Assembly (NCBI RefSeq): GCF_030848945.1
Contig: NZ_JANHAX010000005.1
Span: forward strand, 124,001-188,000
Direction: 5' to 3'
Source: Marimonas arenosa
GTDB lineage: Bacteria > Pseudomonadota > Alphaproteobacteria > Rhodobacterales > Rhodobacteraceae
Length of the DNA stretch: 64,000 nucleotides
This document shows positions 8,174 to 15,573 of the stretch, piece by piece. The notes below the pieces were generated by a model. It was given only the letters and a program-made list of their open reading frames with translations. It ran no database searches and was not told where the DNA came from. Each line of letters begins with the position of its first letter. Positions within the stretch are counted from its first letter, which is position 1. The translations under genes were made by a program, and so were the position numbers.

Positions 8174-9049
8174 ATGCAAGTGATCTTCCATGTCGGTCTG
8201 CACCGCACCGACGAAGACCGCGTTTTGAAATGCCTGCTGAAGAATCGCGGCGATTTCGCCGAGGAAGGCGCGCTGGTGCCTCCGCCGGGCCGGTATCGCA
8301 AACTGGTCAACGAAACCTTGGGCGCGCTGGCCCATGCGGCGCCGGCACCGGACGCGCGCGACATCCTGCTCGAGGAAATCCTCGAAGGCGAAGACGCCGA
8401 CCGGCTTCTGCTGTCGAACCAGAGCTTCTTCTCGCTGCCGAAATTCGCCGCTACGAAAGGCGTCTTCTATCACAAGGCGGTGGCCCGGGTGTCGCAGCTC
8501 AAGCAGCTTTTCGCCTGCGACGGGATCGAGCTGTTCTTCGCCCTGCGTAACCCTGCCACCTTCCTGCCAGCGCTCTACGACAAGGCGCCGGTCGAGGACT
8601 TCTTCGAACTGACCTCGGGAACCGATCCGCGTGATCTACGCTGGTCGGAACTGGTGGCTCGGTTGCGCGACGCGCATCCCGATGTGCCGCTCACCATCTG
8701 GTGCAACGAAGACTCGCCGCTGATCTGGGCCCAGATCATTCGCGAACTTGCCGGCATCGAACCGGGCCGCAAGATCAAAGGCGGCTTCGACCTTCTGGCC
8801 GAGATCATGACCAAGGAAGGGATGAAACGCTTCCGCGCCTACCTCAAACAGCATCCGGTAATGACCGAGATCCAGAAGCGCCGGGTGATGGTGGCGTTTC
8901 TCGACAAATATGCCCGCGAGGATATGATCGAGGAAGAACTCGACGTGCCCGGCTGGACCGAGGAACTGGTCGACGAACTCACCGAGATCTACGAGGAAGA
9001 CGTGTTCGAGATTGCCCGCATGCCTGGGGTCAACTTCCTCCAGCCCTAG
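8174..9049 (+). CDS. sulfotransferase-like protein with degenerate PAPS loop
   Basis: The 291-residue protein opens with FHVGLHRT, the strand and turn that start the P-loop-like PAPS site of bacterial sulfotransferases (usual form HIGLHKTGTTSLQ). Here the GTTS part is replaced by DEDRVLK, so the 5'-phosphosulfate loop is missing. The rest has the expected alpha/beta pattern, including FFALRNPATFLPALY, which corresponds to the 3'-phosphate-binding segment (usually R-x7-S). A catalytically altered or inactive member of the family is likely; similar proteins occur widely in Rhodobacterales. It is monocistronic and divergent from the permease gene. Confidence 0.6.
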   Translation: MQVIFHVGLHRTDEDRVLKCLLKNRGDFAEEGALVPPPGRYRKLVNETLGALAHAAPAPDARDILLEEILEGEDADRLLLSNQSFFSLPKFAATKGVFYHKAVARVSQLKQLFACDGIELFFALRNPATFLPALYDKAPVEDFFELTSGTDPRDLRWSELVARLRDAHPDVPLTIWCNEDSPLIWAQIIRELAGIEPGRKIKGGFDLLAEIMTKEGMKRFRAYLKQHPVMTEIQKRRVMVAFLDKYAREDMIEEELDVPGWTEELVDELTEIYEEDVFEIARMPGVNFLQP

Positions 9050-9116
9050 GCCGACGGCGCGTCCGCCTCTTCAGGCGGCCTCGCGGGCGACGGTCGCGCC
9101 CCTTCCCCGCCTCGGC

Positions 9117-9386
9117 TCACATCCCAAGCGCCTGCTTGTACATCTCCAGCACCGCCTCTTCTTCGGCGAGGTCGTCGGCGTCACGCTTTCTCAGCGCGAC
9201 CAGCTTGCGCATGACTCTTGTGTCATAGCCCCGCGCCTTGGCTTCGGCCATCACCTCCTTCTGCTGGTCGGCAATGTCCTTCTTTTCCGCTTCCAGCCGC
9301 TCGAACCGCTCGACGAACTGGCGCAGCTCACCCGCCGTCACGCGATAGCTGGCCTCGCCGGCGTCGGGGGTGATGTCGTCTTGCAT
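9117..9386 (-). CDS. gapR: GapR family DNA-binding protein (DUF2312)
   Basis: The 89-residue protein matches the DUF2312/GapR family over its full length: an N-terminal polar tail, a long coiled-coil helix (ELRQFVERFERLEAEKKDIADQQKEV) and the conserved AEAKARGYDTRVMRKLVALRKRD segment that includes the DNA-contacting lysines and arginines. In Caulobacter, GapR is an essential nucleoid protein that binds AT-rich overtwisted DNA and stimulates topoisomerases during replication. The ATG at 9386 has GAGGAGA 9 bases upstream. It is a single-gene unit. Function is inferred by family membership. Confidence 0.85.
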   Translation of the reverse strand: MQDDITPDAGEASYRVTAGELRQFVERFERLEAEKKDIADQQKEVMAEAKARGYDTRVMRKLVALRKRDADDLAEEEAVLEMYKQALGM

Positions 9387-9532
9387 GGCCCGGGTCTCCT
9401 CATGTTTCGGATGTCCTTGCTAACGCCCTGTCCGCTCCCCCGCAAGAGGGTAGCGCACGTGTCGCGCCCCTTGCGCCGCGCGGCGCAATCGGCTAGCCGG
9501 GCAGACGGTCGAACCAACGCAAGGGGACACAC

Positions 9533-9748
9533 ATGCAACCGCTGATCTGGGGTGGTGCCCTCGTCACGATCCTCGGCATTGCCGGGCTGCTCTATGTCGG
9601 AGTCAAGGTCAGCGCAGCCAAGCGTGAAACCGGCGACGACGACGAACTGCGCAGCCGCATCCAGCGCCTCCTGCCGATCAACCTGGCTGCGCTCTTCGTC
9701 TCGGCCATCGGGTTGATGATGGTGGTAATCGGGATTACGCTGGGTTGA
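9533..9748 (+). CDS. small two-helix inner membrane protein
   Basis: 71 residues with two hydrophobic helices (about 5-25, IWGGALVTILGIAGLLYVGVKV, and about 49-70, NLAALFVSAIGLMMVVIGITLG) joined by a charged loop rich in Asp, Glu and Arg. AGGGGA lies 7 bases before the ATG. No family function is known to me; similar short proteins occur in Rhodobacterales. It is convergent with the FadB-like gene (13 bp gap), so it is not part of that unit. Confidence 0.6.
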   Translation: MQPLIWGGALVTILGIAGLLYVGVKVSAAKRETGDDDELRSRIQRLLPINLAALFVSAIGLMMVVIGITLG

Positions 9749-9761
9749 GCGGCCAGAGCCG

Positions 9762-11804
9762 TCAGAACCCGAAGCCTTCGCCGTTCTTTACCATCTCGGT
9801 CAAACGCTCCGACGCCGCCCACAGTTCCGGCGCGTCGGCCTCCCAAGCTTCGAGCTCACGCTTCACCGTCAGTAGCCCGCGAATTTCACCGGTCTTCATC
9901 GGCCCTCCGCTGGCGCGTGGCACACCCAACGCCTCCAACCCGGCCAGATCGACATCGCCCGCGTCAAGCGCCGCCCCCTCATCCAGCAGCCGCAGCCCGG
10001 CGCTGAACAGCGCCGACCACACCCGCCGTCGGATCGAAGCTGGCGACAGCGCCTCGGTTTCGCCGCCACCGCGCCACTCGCCGATCAGCGCCTGCGCCGC
10101 GGCGTCGTAGTCCCCTGCGGCCCCCTGCTGGGCATAGCTGAAAATGCCCCGCCCCGAGGCCCGGCCCTTCCGCCCCGCATGATCGAAACCATCAAAAAGC
10201 TGCCCGTAGGACGCCGGCCAGCCGAGCACGGCGAACCGTTCCACCTGCACCGCCGGCCCTTCGACATCCGCCTGGTGGAACGGGCCCAACGGCCAGCCCA
10301 GCGCCGCATCGACCTTTTGCGGCCCGGCCCCCCGGGCGACACACCACGCCGACGCCGCCAACATCGCCGCCTTGAGCCGCCCGGCCAGCAGCCCACGCCG
10401 CGCCGGGCAGATCACAAGCCCATAGCCCAGACGCCGCACCAGCGCCGCGGCGCGGGTCACCGCACCGCCATCGGCATCCGGCGCAACCACGAGTTCGGCC
10501 AGCCCGCGCTGACCGGTTCCCGGGTGCGGGCTCAGCGCCAGGCCCAGAACCCGCGCCTCGAGCAGGCTCGCAAGCCGATCCGCCTGCAGCTCCATATTCG
10601 AGCTCAGCAGCACCGGCACACCGCCGCCCACGGCCGAAAGAATGTTTTTCACCAGCGCGGCCATCATCTCGAGCGGCGCGTCGCAGGCCTCGATCACGAT
10701 CTCCGCCGATTGCAGCATCTCGCCGGACGGCCCACCAGACAGCCGCTCCATCTGCGCCGCCTGCGCCGCGTCCGACAGCTGGCCGCGCGTCACTTCCTGA
10801 CCAAGCCACGCGGCAATGCGCCGGATCCCGGCCTGGGCGCCGCCGTCGCGCTGCTCGGCCAGCACCACGTCATGCCCCGCCTCCAGCGCCCGGCGGGCCA
10901 GGATCAGCGCCGTCGGCCCGTCGCCCAGAACGGTCAGCTGCCGCCGCGCCGCCGCACCGCCCGGACCTCTCGCCTCCAGCGCCATGGTGCGGATCAGCCC
11001 CTGCGCCCGCGCGGTCTGCCTCAGTTCGGCACGCAAATCTTCTTCCATGGCCAGCCCGGCCTCGAGCGGCAGCAGCTGCGCCGCCTCGATACAGGTCAGC
11101 GCCGCCGCCGCTTCAGGCGGCAACGCCGACGGCGCGGCCCGTCGTGCCGCCAAGGCCTCCTGATACCCGATCGGGTCGGACAGACCGGGCGGCAGGCCCT
11201 CCTGAACGACAGGGAACCCCGCCGCAGCCAACTCACGCGCCGCCTCTACCGCCTCTCCGACCACGTCGCGCGGCACGATCCGGCGGCAAAGCCCGCGCAG
11301 ATGGCCCGACTCGACCCCGAGCACTCGGCCGGCGAAAATCATCTCGATCGCGGGACCCGCACCGACCAGTTGCGGCAGGCGCTGGGTCACCCCGCCCCCC
11401 GGCACCAGCCCGCGCCGGATGGCGGTCAGACCGAGCCGCGTGCCGACCGCAGCCAACCGTGCATGCGCCGCCAGCGCCAAGGCCAGCCCACCGTCGACCA
11501 CCTCGCCGCGCATCGCGGCCACAACGGGCTTCGAAAACTCGGCAATCCGGCGGCAGATCTCTCCCAGCGTCGGCGCTGCTTCACCGCCGGCGATCTCCGT
11601 CACCGGTATGCCCCCCGGAAAACTGCGGTCCTGGCCGGTGATCACAACCGCCTCGACCTCGGACTCCGCTTCGGCGCGATCAAGGGCCTGCAACAGCTCT
11701 GCGCGGGCGGCTGTGTCCATGACGCACGGCTTCCCCTCGGTCGTTGCCGCAAGGCTCAGGACCGCAACGCCGTCTCTGGTCTCGTATTCGATCTTGTCCG
11801 CCAA
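9762..11804 (-). CDS. FadB/FadN-like enoyl-CoA hydratase/3-hydroxyacyl-CoA dehydrogenase fusion, catalytic residues missing
   Basis: 680 residues with the layout of the fatty-acid oxidation multifunctional protein: crotonase domain (about 1-200), a linker, a Rossmann 3-hydroxyacyl-CoA dehydrogenase domain (about 285-460) and C-terminal helical domains. The key residues are gone. In the crotonase part the two catalytic glutamates of FadB (Glu119 in GGGCE, Glu139 in GLPE) correspond to Ala108 (GGLAL) and Ala128 (GLTA). In the dehydrogenase part the nucleotide loop reads GDGPTA instead of GxGxMG, and the catalytic histidine of GMHFFNP is replaced (GLALSPHP), although the following Glu of the dyad is kept (LAELV). 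It is probably a pseudoenzyme or strongly diverged paralogue. The frame is intact and well conserved in style, so it is not a decaying pseudogene. Confidence 0.75.
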   Translation of the reverse strand: MADKIEYETRDGVAVLSLAATTEGKPCVMDTAARAELLQALDRAEAESEVEAVVITGQDRSFPGGIPVTEIAGGEAAPTLGEICRRIAEFSKPVVAAMRGEVVDGGLALALAAHARLAAVGTRLGLTAIRRGLVPGGGVTQRLPQLVGAGPAIEMIFAGRVLGVESGHLRGLCRRIVPRDVVGEAVEAARELAAAGFPVVQEGLPPGLSDPIGYQEALAARRAAPSALPPEAAAALTCIEAAQLLPLEAGLAMEEDLRAELRQTARAQGLIRTMALEARGPGGAAARRQLTVLGDGPTALILARRALEAGHDVVLAEQRDGGAQAGIRRIAAWLGQEVTRGQLSDAAQAAQMERLSGGPSGEMLQSAEIVIEACDAPLEMMAALVKNILSAVGGGVPVLLSSNMELQADRLASLLEARVLGLALSPHPGTGQRGLAELVVAPDADGGAVTRAAALVRRLGYGLVICPARRGLLAGRLKAAMLAASAWCVARGAGPQKVDAALGWPLGPFHQADVEGPAVQVERFAVLGWPASYGQLFDGFDHAGRKGRASGRGIFSYAQQGAAGDYDAAAQALIGEWRGGGETEALSPASIRRRVWSALFSAGLRLLDEGAALDAGDVDLAGLEALGVPRASGGPMKTGEIRGLLTVKRELEAWEADAPELWAASERLTEMVKNGEGFGF

Positions 11805-11902
11805 TTCGGCCCGCCAACCCTTAAACTCTGCACGCGATTTCCCCGTGTGACTTTCGGCGAAAGCCGTGTCGCACGCAAGCCTTCAGGCCGCAGAACCAGC
11901 GG

Positions 11903-12118
11903 TTACAACGGCAGATTGTCGAACTGGGCTTCGATTGCGGCATCGCTCAACTGTTCGTCGAGCGACAGCACCGCCTCGGGAATATGCAACCCCGCCGCTT
12001 CGGCACGTTCGACAAGGGCATGCAGCTCGCCGCGGCAGGCCTGGCGCTCGGCCTCGGGCAACGCCGCAATCCTTTGCGACAAAGCTTCGAAGGCACGTTC
12101 GAATTCGTCTTTCGTCAT
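11903..12118 (-). CDS. small hypothetical helical protein
   Basis: 71 residues, almost entirely helical and acidic (MTKDEFERAFEALSQRIAALPEAE...). Two ATGs lie two codons apart; the downstream one (12118) is chosen because GGAG is then at ideal spacing (6 bases), whereas it touches the upstream ATG directly. It precedes the FadB-like gene on the same strand by about 100 bp and follows the DksA/TraR-like gene by 43 bp, so it may be cotranscribed with the latter. No family identified. Confidence 0.55.
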   Translation of the reverse strand: MTKDEFERAFEALSQRIAALPEAERQACRGELHALVERAEAAGLHIPEAVLSLDEQLSDAAIEAQFDNLPL

Positions 12119-12161
12119 GGCCATCTCCTTTGCGGCAGGCAAATTGCCAAAGCCGCGCCGC

Positions 12162-12485
12162 CTAGAGGCTGGCCGCGCAGGTCTTGCAGAACGGCGTGTC
12201 CGGCAACACGTCGAGCCGGGCCTCGGAAATCTCCTCGCCGCATTTCATGCAAAAGCCATATTCGCCTTCGCGGATGCGCTGCAGCGCCGCCCGGATGCGC
12301 GTAATCTCTTCCCGACCGGCCACACCCAGGCCTTCAAGAACCTCATCGTTTTCACGCTCGGTGGCCATTTCCTCCCAGTCTTTCGACTGGTGGCCATCGA
12401 ACTCCTCCTCGATATCGTGCAAGCGCTCGTCAAGCTCGGAGAGCCGTTTGAGCAACTGAGCGCGGCGTTTCTTGATCGACGTCAT
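12162..12485 (-). CDS. TraR/DksA-type C4 zinc-finger protein
   Basis: A 107-residue protein with a long N-terminal coiled coil (RRAQLLKRLSELDERLHDIEEEF) and a C-terminal four-cysteine zinc finger (CMKC ... CKTC), the hallmark of the DksA/TraR family that enters the RNA polymerase secondary channel. It is shorter than DksA (about 150 residues) and close to the TraR/YbiI-like short members. Between the helices it carries acidic residues, but the DxxDxA tip motif of DksA is not obvious, so activity on polymerase is uncertain. AGGACC-type ribosome site (CGGAGG) just upstream of ATG 12485. It diverges from the persulfide dioxygenase gene and could share the FNR-type box between them. Confidence 0.75.
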   Translation of the reverse strand: MTSIKKRRAQLLKRLSELDERLHDIEEEFDGHQSKDWEEMATERENDEVLEGLGVAGREEITRIRAALQRIREGEYGFCMKCGEEISEARLDVLPDTPFCKTCAASL

Positions 12486-12540
12486 GACGGTCCTCCGTTT
12501 CGGGCAGATGCGATCATCCCATCTGCCTGCTCACGTAACC

Positions 12541-12554
12541 TTGATGCAAGTCAA
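12541..12554. promoter_or_regulatory. FNR/FnrL-type box TTGAT-GCAA-GTCAA
   Basis: The 14 bases fit the consensus TTGAY-N4-RTCAA exactly. The site lies 92 bp before the start of the metallo-beta-lactamase gene at 12646 and 56 bp before the divergent DksA/TraR-like gene. In Rhodobacter relatives this sequence is bound by the oxygen sensor FnrL (or a paralogue such as an NnrR/Dnr-type regulator). Position suggests activation of the sulfur gene pair under low oxygen. Confidence 0.6.
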
Positions 12555-12645
12555 ATATGGCAGCGGCCCGGGGTTGAAACACATGCGGAGATCAATATAT
12601 GAAAAACGGACACCTGAAATACACCATTCAACCGAAGGAAAGACC

Positions 12646-13509
12646 ATGACCCCGATTGTCAAAGCCTTCTTCGACGATGCCACCAACACCATCTCCTATG
12701 TAGTGCGCGATCCCAACGGCACCGCCTGTGCCATCATCGACTCGGTGCTGGACTTCGACTACGCCTCCGGCCGCACCGATACCCGCTCCGCCGACGAGGT
12801 CATCGCCTGGGTGAAATCCGAAGGCCTGACAGTCGAGTGGCTGCTGGAATCCCATGTCCATGCCGACCACCTGTCCGCCGCACCCTATATCCAGGAGCAG
12901 CTCGGCGGCAAGATCGGCATAGGCGATCGCATCACCGTGGTGCAGGACACCTTCGGCAAGGTGTTCAACGAAGGCACCGAATTCCAGCGTGACGGCTCAC
13001 AATTCGACAAGCTGTTCGTCGAGGGCGACAGTTTCCATATCGGCCAACTGCGCGGCGACGTGCTGCACACCCCGGGCCACACGCCGGCCTGCCTGACCTA
13101 TGTGATCGGCGACGCCGCTTTCGTCGGCGATACGCTCTTCATGCCCGACTTCGGCACCGCGCGCTGCGACTTTCCCGGCGGCTCCTCGGCCGTGCTCTAC
13201 GAGTCGGTGCAGAAAATCCTTACCCTGCCCGAAGATACCCGCATCTTTGTCGGCCACGACTACAAGGCGCCAGGTCGCGACGACTATGCCTGGGAAACCA
13301 CGGTGGGCGAGCAGAAGGCCAAGAACGTCCATATCGGTGCCGGCAAGTCGAAAGACGAGTTCACCAAAATGCGCGATGCCCGCGACGCGACGCTGGCGAT
13401 GCCGAAACTGATCATCCCGTCGCTTCAGGTCAACATGCGCGCCGGCCGCATGCCCGAACCGGATGCCCGGGGCGACGTGTTCCTCAAAGTGCCCGTCAAC
13501 AAGCTCTGA
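12646..13509 (+). CDS. metallo-beta-lactamase-fold persulfide dioxygenase (ETHE1/Blh-like)
   Basis: The 287-residue protein has the metallo-hydrolase signature H70-V-H72-A-D74-H75, the later ligands His145 (HTPGHT) and Asp162 (VGDTLF), and a downstream GHDY histidine. The arrangement matches the persulfide dioxygenase/Blh group, which oxidises glutathione persulfide to sulfite using a mononuclear iron. The partner gene downstream, a rhodanese-like/DUF442 protein, is the usual companion in sulfide-detoxification operons. ATG 12646 is chosen because GAAGGAAAG precedes it; the frame extends upstream without a ribosome site. Regulation by oxygen is suggested by the FNR-type box. The substrate is inferred from family and context. 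Confidence 0.8.
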   Translation: MTPIVKAFFDDATNTISYVVRDPNGTACAIIDSVLDFDYASGRTDTRSADEVIAWVKSEGLTVEWLLESHVHADHLSAAPYIQEQLGGKIGIGDRITVVQDTFGKVFNEGTEFQRDGSQFDKLFVEGDSFHIGQLRGDVLHTPGHTPACLTYVIGDAAFVGDTLFMPDFGTARCDFPGGSSAVLYESVQKILTLPEDTRIFVGHDYKAPGRDDYAWETTVGEQKAKNVHIGAGKSKDEFTKMRDARDATLAMPKLIIPSLQVNMRAGRMPEPDARGDVFLKVPVNKL

Positions 13510-13533
13510 TCACGCCGGTTACAGATGCGGCAA

Positions 13534-13558
13534 ACGGGGCGCTGGACAGGCGCCCCGT
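13534..13558 (+). terminator. GC-rich hairpin between the two sulfur genes
   Basis: Perfect 9-bp stem ACGGGGCGC/GCGCCCCGT with a 7-base loop, followed by a short, weak T-containing tail. It lies 24 bases after the dioxygenase stop and 19 before the next ATG, so it probably lowers expression of the second gene or stabilises the first message rather than stopping transcription fully. Confidence 0.55.
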
Positions 13559-13577
13559 CTCGCTTTACAGCCGGCGC

Positions 13578-14003
13578 ATGGACATCAAGCGACTGACACC
13601 GACGATTTCCGTCTCGCCCCAGATCGGCCCGGACCATGCCGCCGAGATCGCCGCGGCCGGCTTCCGCACCGTGATCTGCAACCGGCCCGATTCCGAAAAC
13701 CCGCCCGAACTGCACGCCGCCCAGATCCGCGCGGCGGTCGAGGCCGAGGGGCTGACCTTTCTCGAATTGCCTTTCGACAGCCGGTCGCTGACCGTCGACG
13801 TGGTGGTGAAGCTGCGCGAGATGTTTCAGTCTGCCGAAGCGCCGGTTCTGGCCTATTGCCGCACTGGCACGCGCAGCACCAACGCCTGGGCGCTGACCCA
13901 GGCCGGGTCGATACCGCCGCAAGACATCATCGCCGCCGCCGCCGCCGCGGGCTACGACGTCAGCGGCCTCGCGCCCTACCTGGCACAAACCATTACCGCC
14001 TGA
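13578..14003 (+). CDS. TIGR01244/DUF442 family sulfur transferase-like phosphatase-fold protein
   Basis: A 141-residue protein of the Blh N-terminal/DUF442 type, with an active-site loop CRTGTRS (Cys94, Arg99) resembling cysteine phosphatases and rhodaneses, preceded by the conserved N-terminal MDIKRLTPTISVSPQI. In related organisms this domain is fused or adjacent to the persulfide dioxygenase and is thought to transfer sulfane sulfur (rhodanese-like activity). Here it is a separate gene 68 bp downstream, on the same strand, with a hairpin in between. The ribosome site is weak (CCGGCG). Family assignment is good; the reaction is inferred. Confidence 0.75.
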   Translation: MDIKRLTPTISVSPQIGPDHAAEIAAAGFRTVICNRPDSENPPELHAAQIRAAVEAEGLTFLELPFDSRSLTVDVVVKLREMFQSAEAPVLAYCRTGTRSTNAWALTQAGSIPPQDIIAAAAAAGYDVSGLAPYLAQTITA

Positions 14004-14193
14004 CACCACGTCGCGGCCCCAGGCCGTCGAGACGAAATGGTGCGCATCTTTGAAACGCGATTTCTCTTGCGTGCCGGGTCACGGCCAGCACGCCTCCGGG
14101 CGGTACAGACCCCGCGGGCAGGCAGTTGTGATACTGCCCAACTCCTGGGTCTCACTCTGTCTCCGACGCGGCGCGCCGGCCGGGATCACCGGG

Positions 14194-15462
14194 CTATGCA
14201 TCTAGCGCCAGTTCCGGCAGATCCGAGACATCGCCGAGATCGCCCGGATCGGAGAGGTCCGGCAAATCCGGTGCACCCGGCAGAACCGGTGCGCTTTCGT
14301 TGCCAACCCCGGCGGCCGCTTCCGTTGCGTGCAGATCCTCCGGCAGGCTGTTTGGCGCGGCCGGATCTGCATGATGGTCGCGCTGACCGGTTACTGCCGC
14401 GCCGCCTGCCTGCGTCCGTTCCCGGTCCGGGTCCGGCGCCTCCTCCGTCGCGCCGATCGCCGCCGCGATCTGCGCCGGTTCGGACCGTCTTGGCTCCGGC
14501 ATCGTCGGCGGCTGCGGCCAGCTCATCGCGTCGGCGTCTGCGGCAGCGGCCGCAGCTCCTCCGGCCCCGGCGTTCAGGCGTACGGCGCGATGACCGTTGA
14601 TCTGCCCCAACCGACAGGCAATTCCGTTGCGCTCGGTGCCGGTTTCGAGACGGGTCTCGGCCAGCGCCGTTCGCGGGATGTGCAGAACGTCGCCCGGCCT
14701 GAGCGCGCCGATCTCCGCCAGAGGCAGGCGGATGCGATGCAATACCGCAGTCAGGCAGGCTTCCGCGTCCATCAGGGCGCCTTGGCCCAGCCGCAGCGAA
14801 CACCCTCCCGCGCCGGTCGCCCGCTCTGCGACCGCGCCCGCACCGGGGTCCGGGCAGTCCGCCTGCGGCGCCGCCACAACCGGCAGGGCCAGCATGATCT
14901 CGCCGCTCCGGGCTCCGCCGCCGAGGTCGACCTGCAGCCGGAACACATGGAAATCCAGCGCCTCCAGCAGCAGCCCCAGAAGACGCGTTTCCTCGATCAT
15001 CGCGCCGAAACGGAACCCGCGCGCCCAGCCCGTTTCCGGCGCCTCGGACAGGTTCTCGGCAAAACCCGCCAACATCCCGTCGATCAGCGGCGCCACCAGC
15101 GCGGCGTCGGTCTGGGTCGGCATCCGCGGGTCCGGGTCGCGAGGGACCACATGGCCGGTTGTCTGCATTTCGATCAGGCCGGACAGCACCGCGAGATCGA
15201 CCGATACCGCGCCGATCGAGCCTTCTGGCCCGTCAAGCACCACGATCAGATGATCGTCGGCAAATCCGGCGACCGTGCCATCCTGCCCGGTTTCGCCGAC
15301 ATGGATCGAGCTGACGCTCAGCGGCAGCCCGAACAATTCGTCGGCCACCCGGGCCAGCGAAAGCCGCAGCGCCCGTGGCGGCGTCATCACCCGGGCTTGG
15401 TGCTCCTCGCGCCCACTGCGCGCCTTGCGCTGCAGCACATGTGTTCGTTCAGCTTCGTCCAT
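14194..15462 (-). CDS. FliM/FliN C-terminal (SpoA) domain protein with long acidic/proline tail
   Basis: A 422-residue protein. Residues about 20-220 resemble the FliM middle region in length and helix/strand pattern, and residues about 235-305 form a SpoA/FliMN_C domain (LPLAEIGALRPGDVLHIPRTAL ... GHRAVRLN). The last 110 residues are low-complexity, rich in Ala, Pro and Asp (DLPDLSDPGDLGDVSDLPEL). This is the layout of an orphan FliM-like gene found in Rhodobacterales; it may act in the flagellar switch C-ring. No other flagellar genes are nearby. ATG 15462 is chosen for its GCGGAGGG ribosome site; an in-frame extension upstream lacks one. Confidence 0.65.
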   Translation of the reverse strand: MDEAERTHVLQRKARSGREEHQARVMTPPRALRLSLARVADELFGLPLSVSSIHVGETGQDGTVAGFADDHLIVVLDGPEGSIGAVSVDLAVLSGLIEMQTTGHVVPRDPDPRMPTQTDAALVAPLIDGMLAGFAENLSEAPETGWARGFRFGAMIEETRLLGLLLEALDFHVFRLQVDLGGGARSGEIMLALPVVAAPQADCPDPGAGAVAERATGAGGCSLRLGQGALMDAEACLTAVLHRIRLPLAEIGALRPGDVLHIPRTALAETRLETGTERNGIACRLGQINGHRAVRLNAGAGGAAAAAADADAMSWPQPPTMPEPRRSEPAQIAAAIGATEEAPDPDRERTQAGGAAVTGQRDHHADPAAPNSLPEDLHATEAAAGVGNESAPVLPGAPDLPDLSDPGDLGDVSDLPELALDA

Positions 15463-15573
15463 ACCCTCCGCATCGCCTTTCGCGGATCTGCCGGGCCAGC
15501 ATAAGGCTCGAGTGGTTACCAATGGATTAGCACGGCCGGAAAATCCCGTGCCGCCCGCTACCCCAGCGCTGGA

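Noticed and set aside
10179..12602. 807-codon open frame antisense to the FadB-like gene
   Set aside because: Arg/Gln/His-rich translation, no ribosome site, spans three real minus-strand genes.
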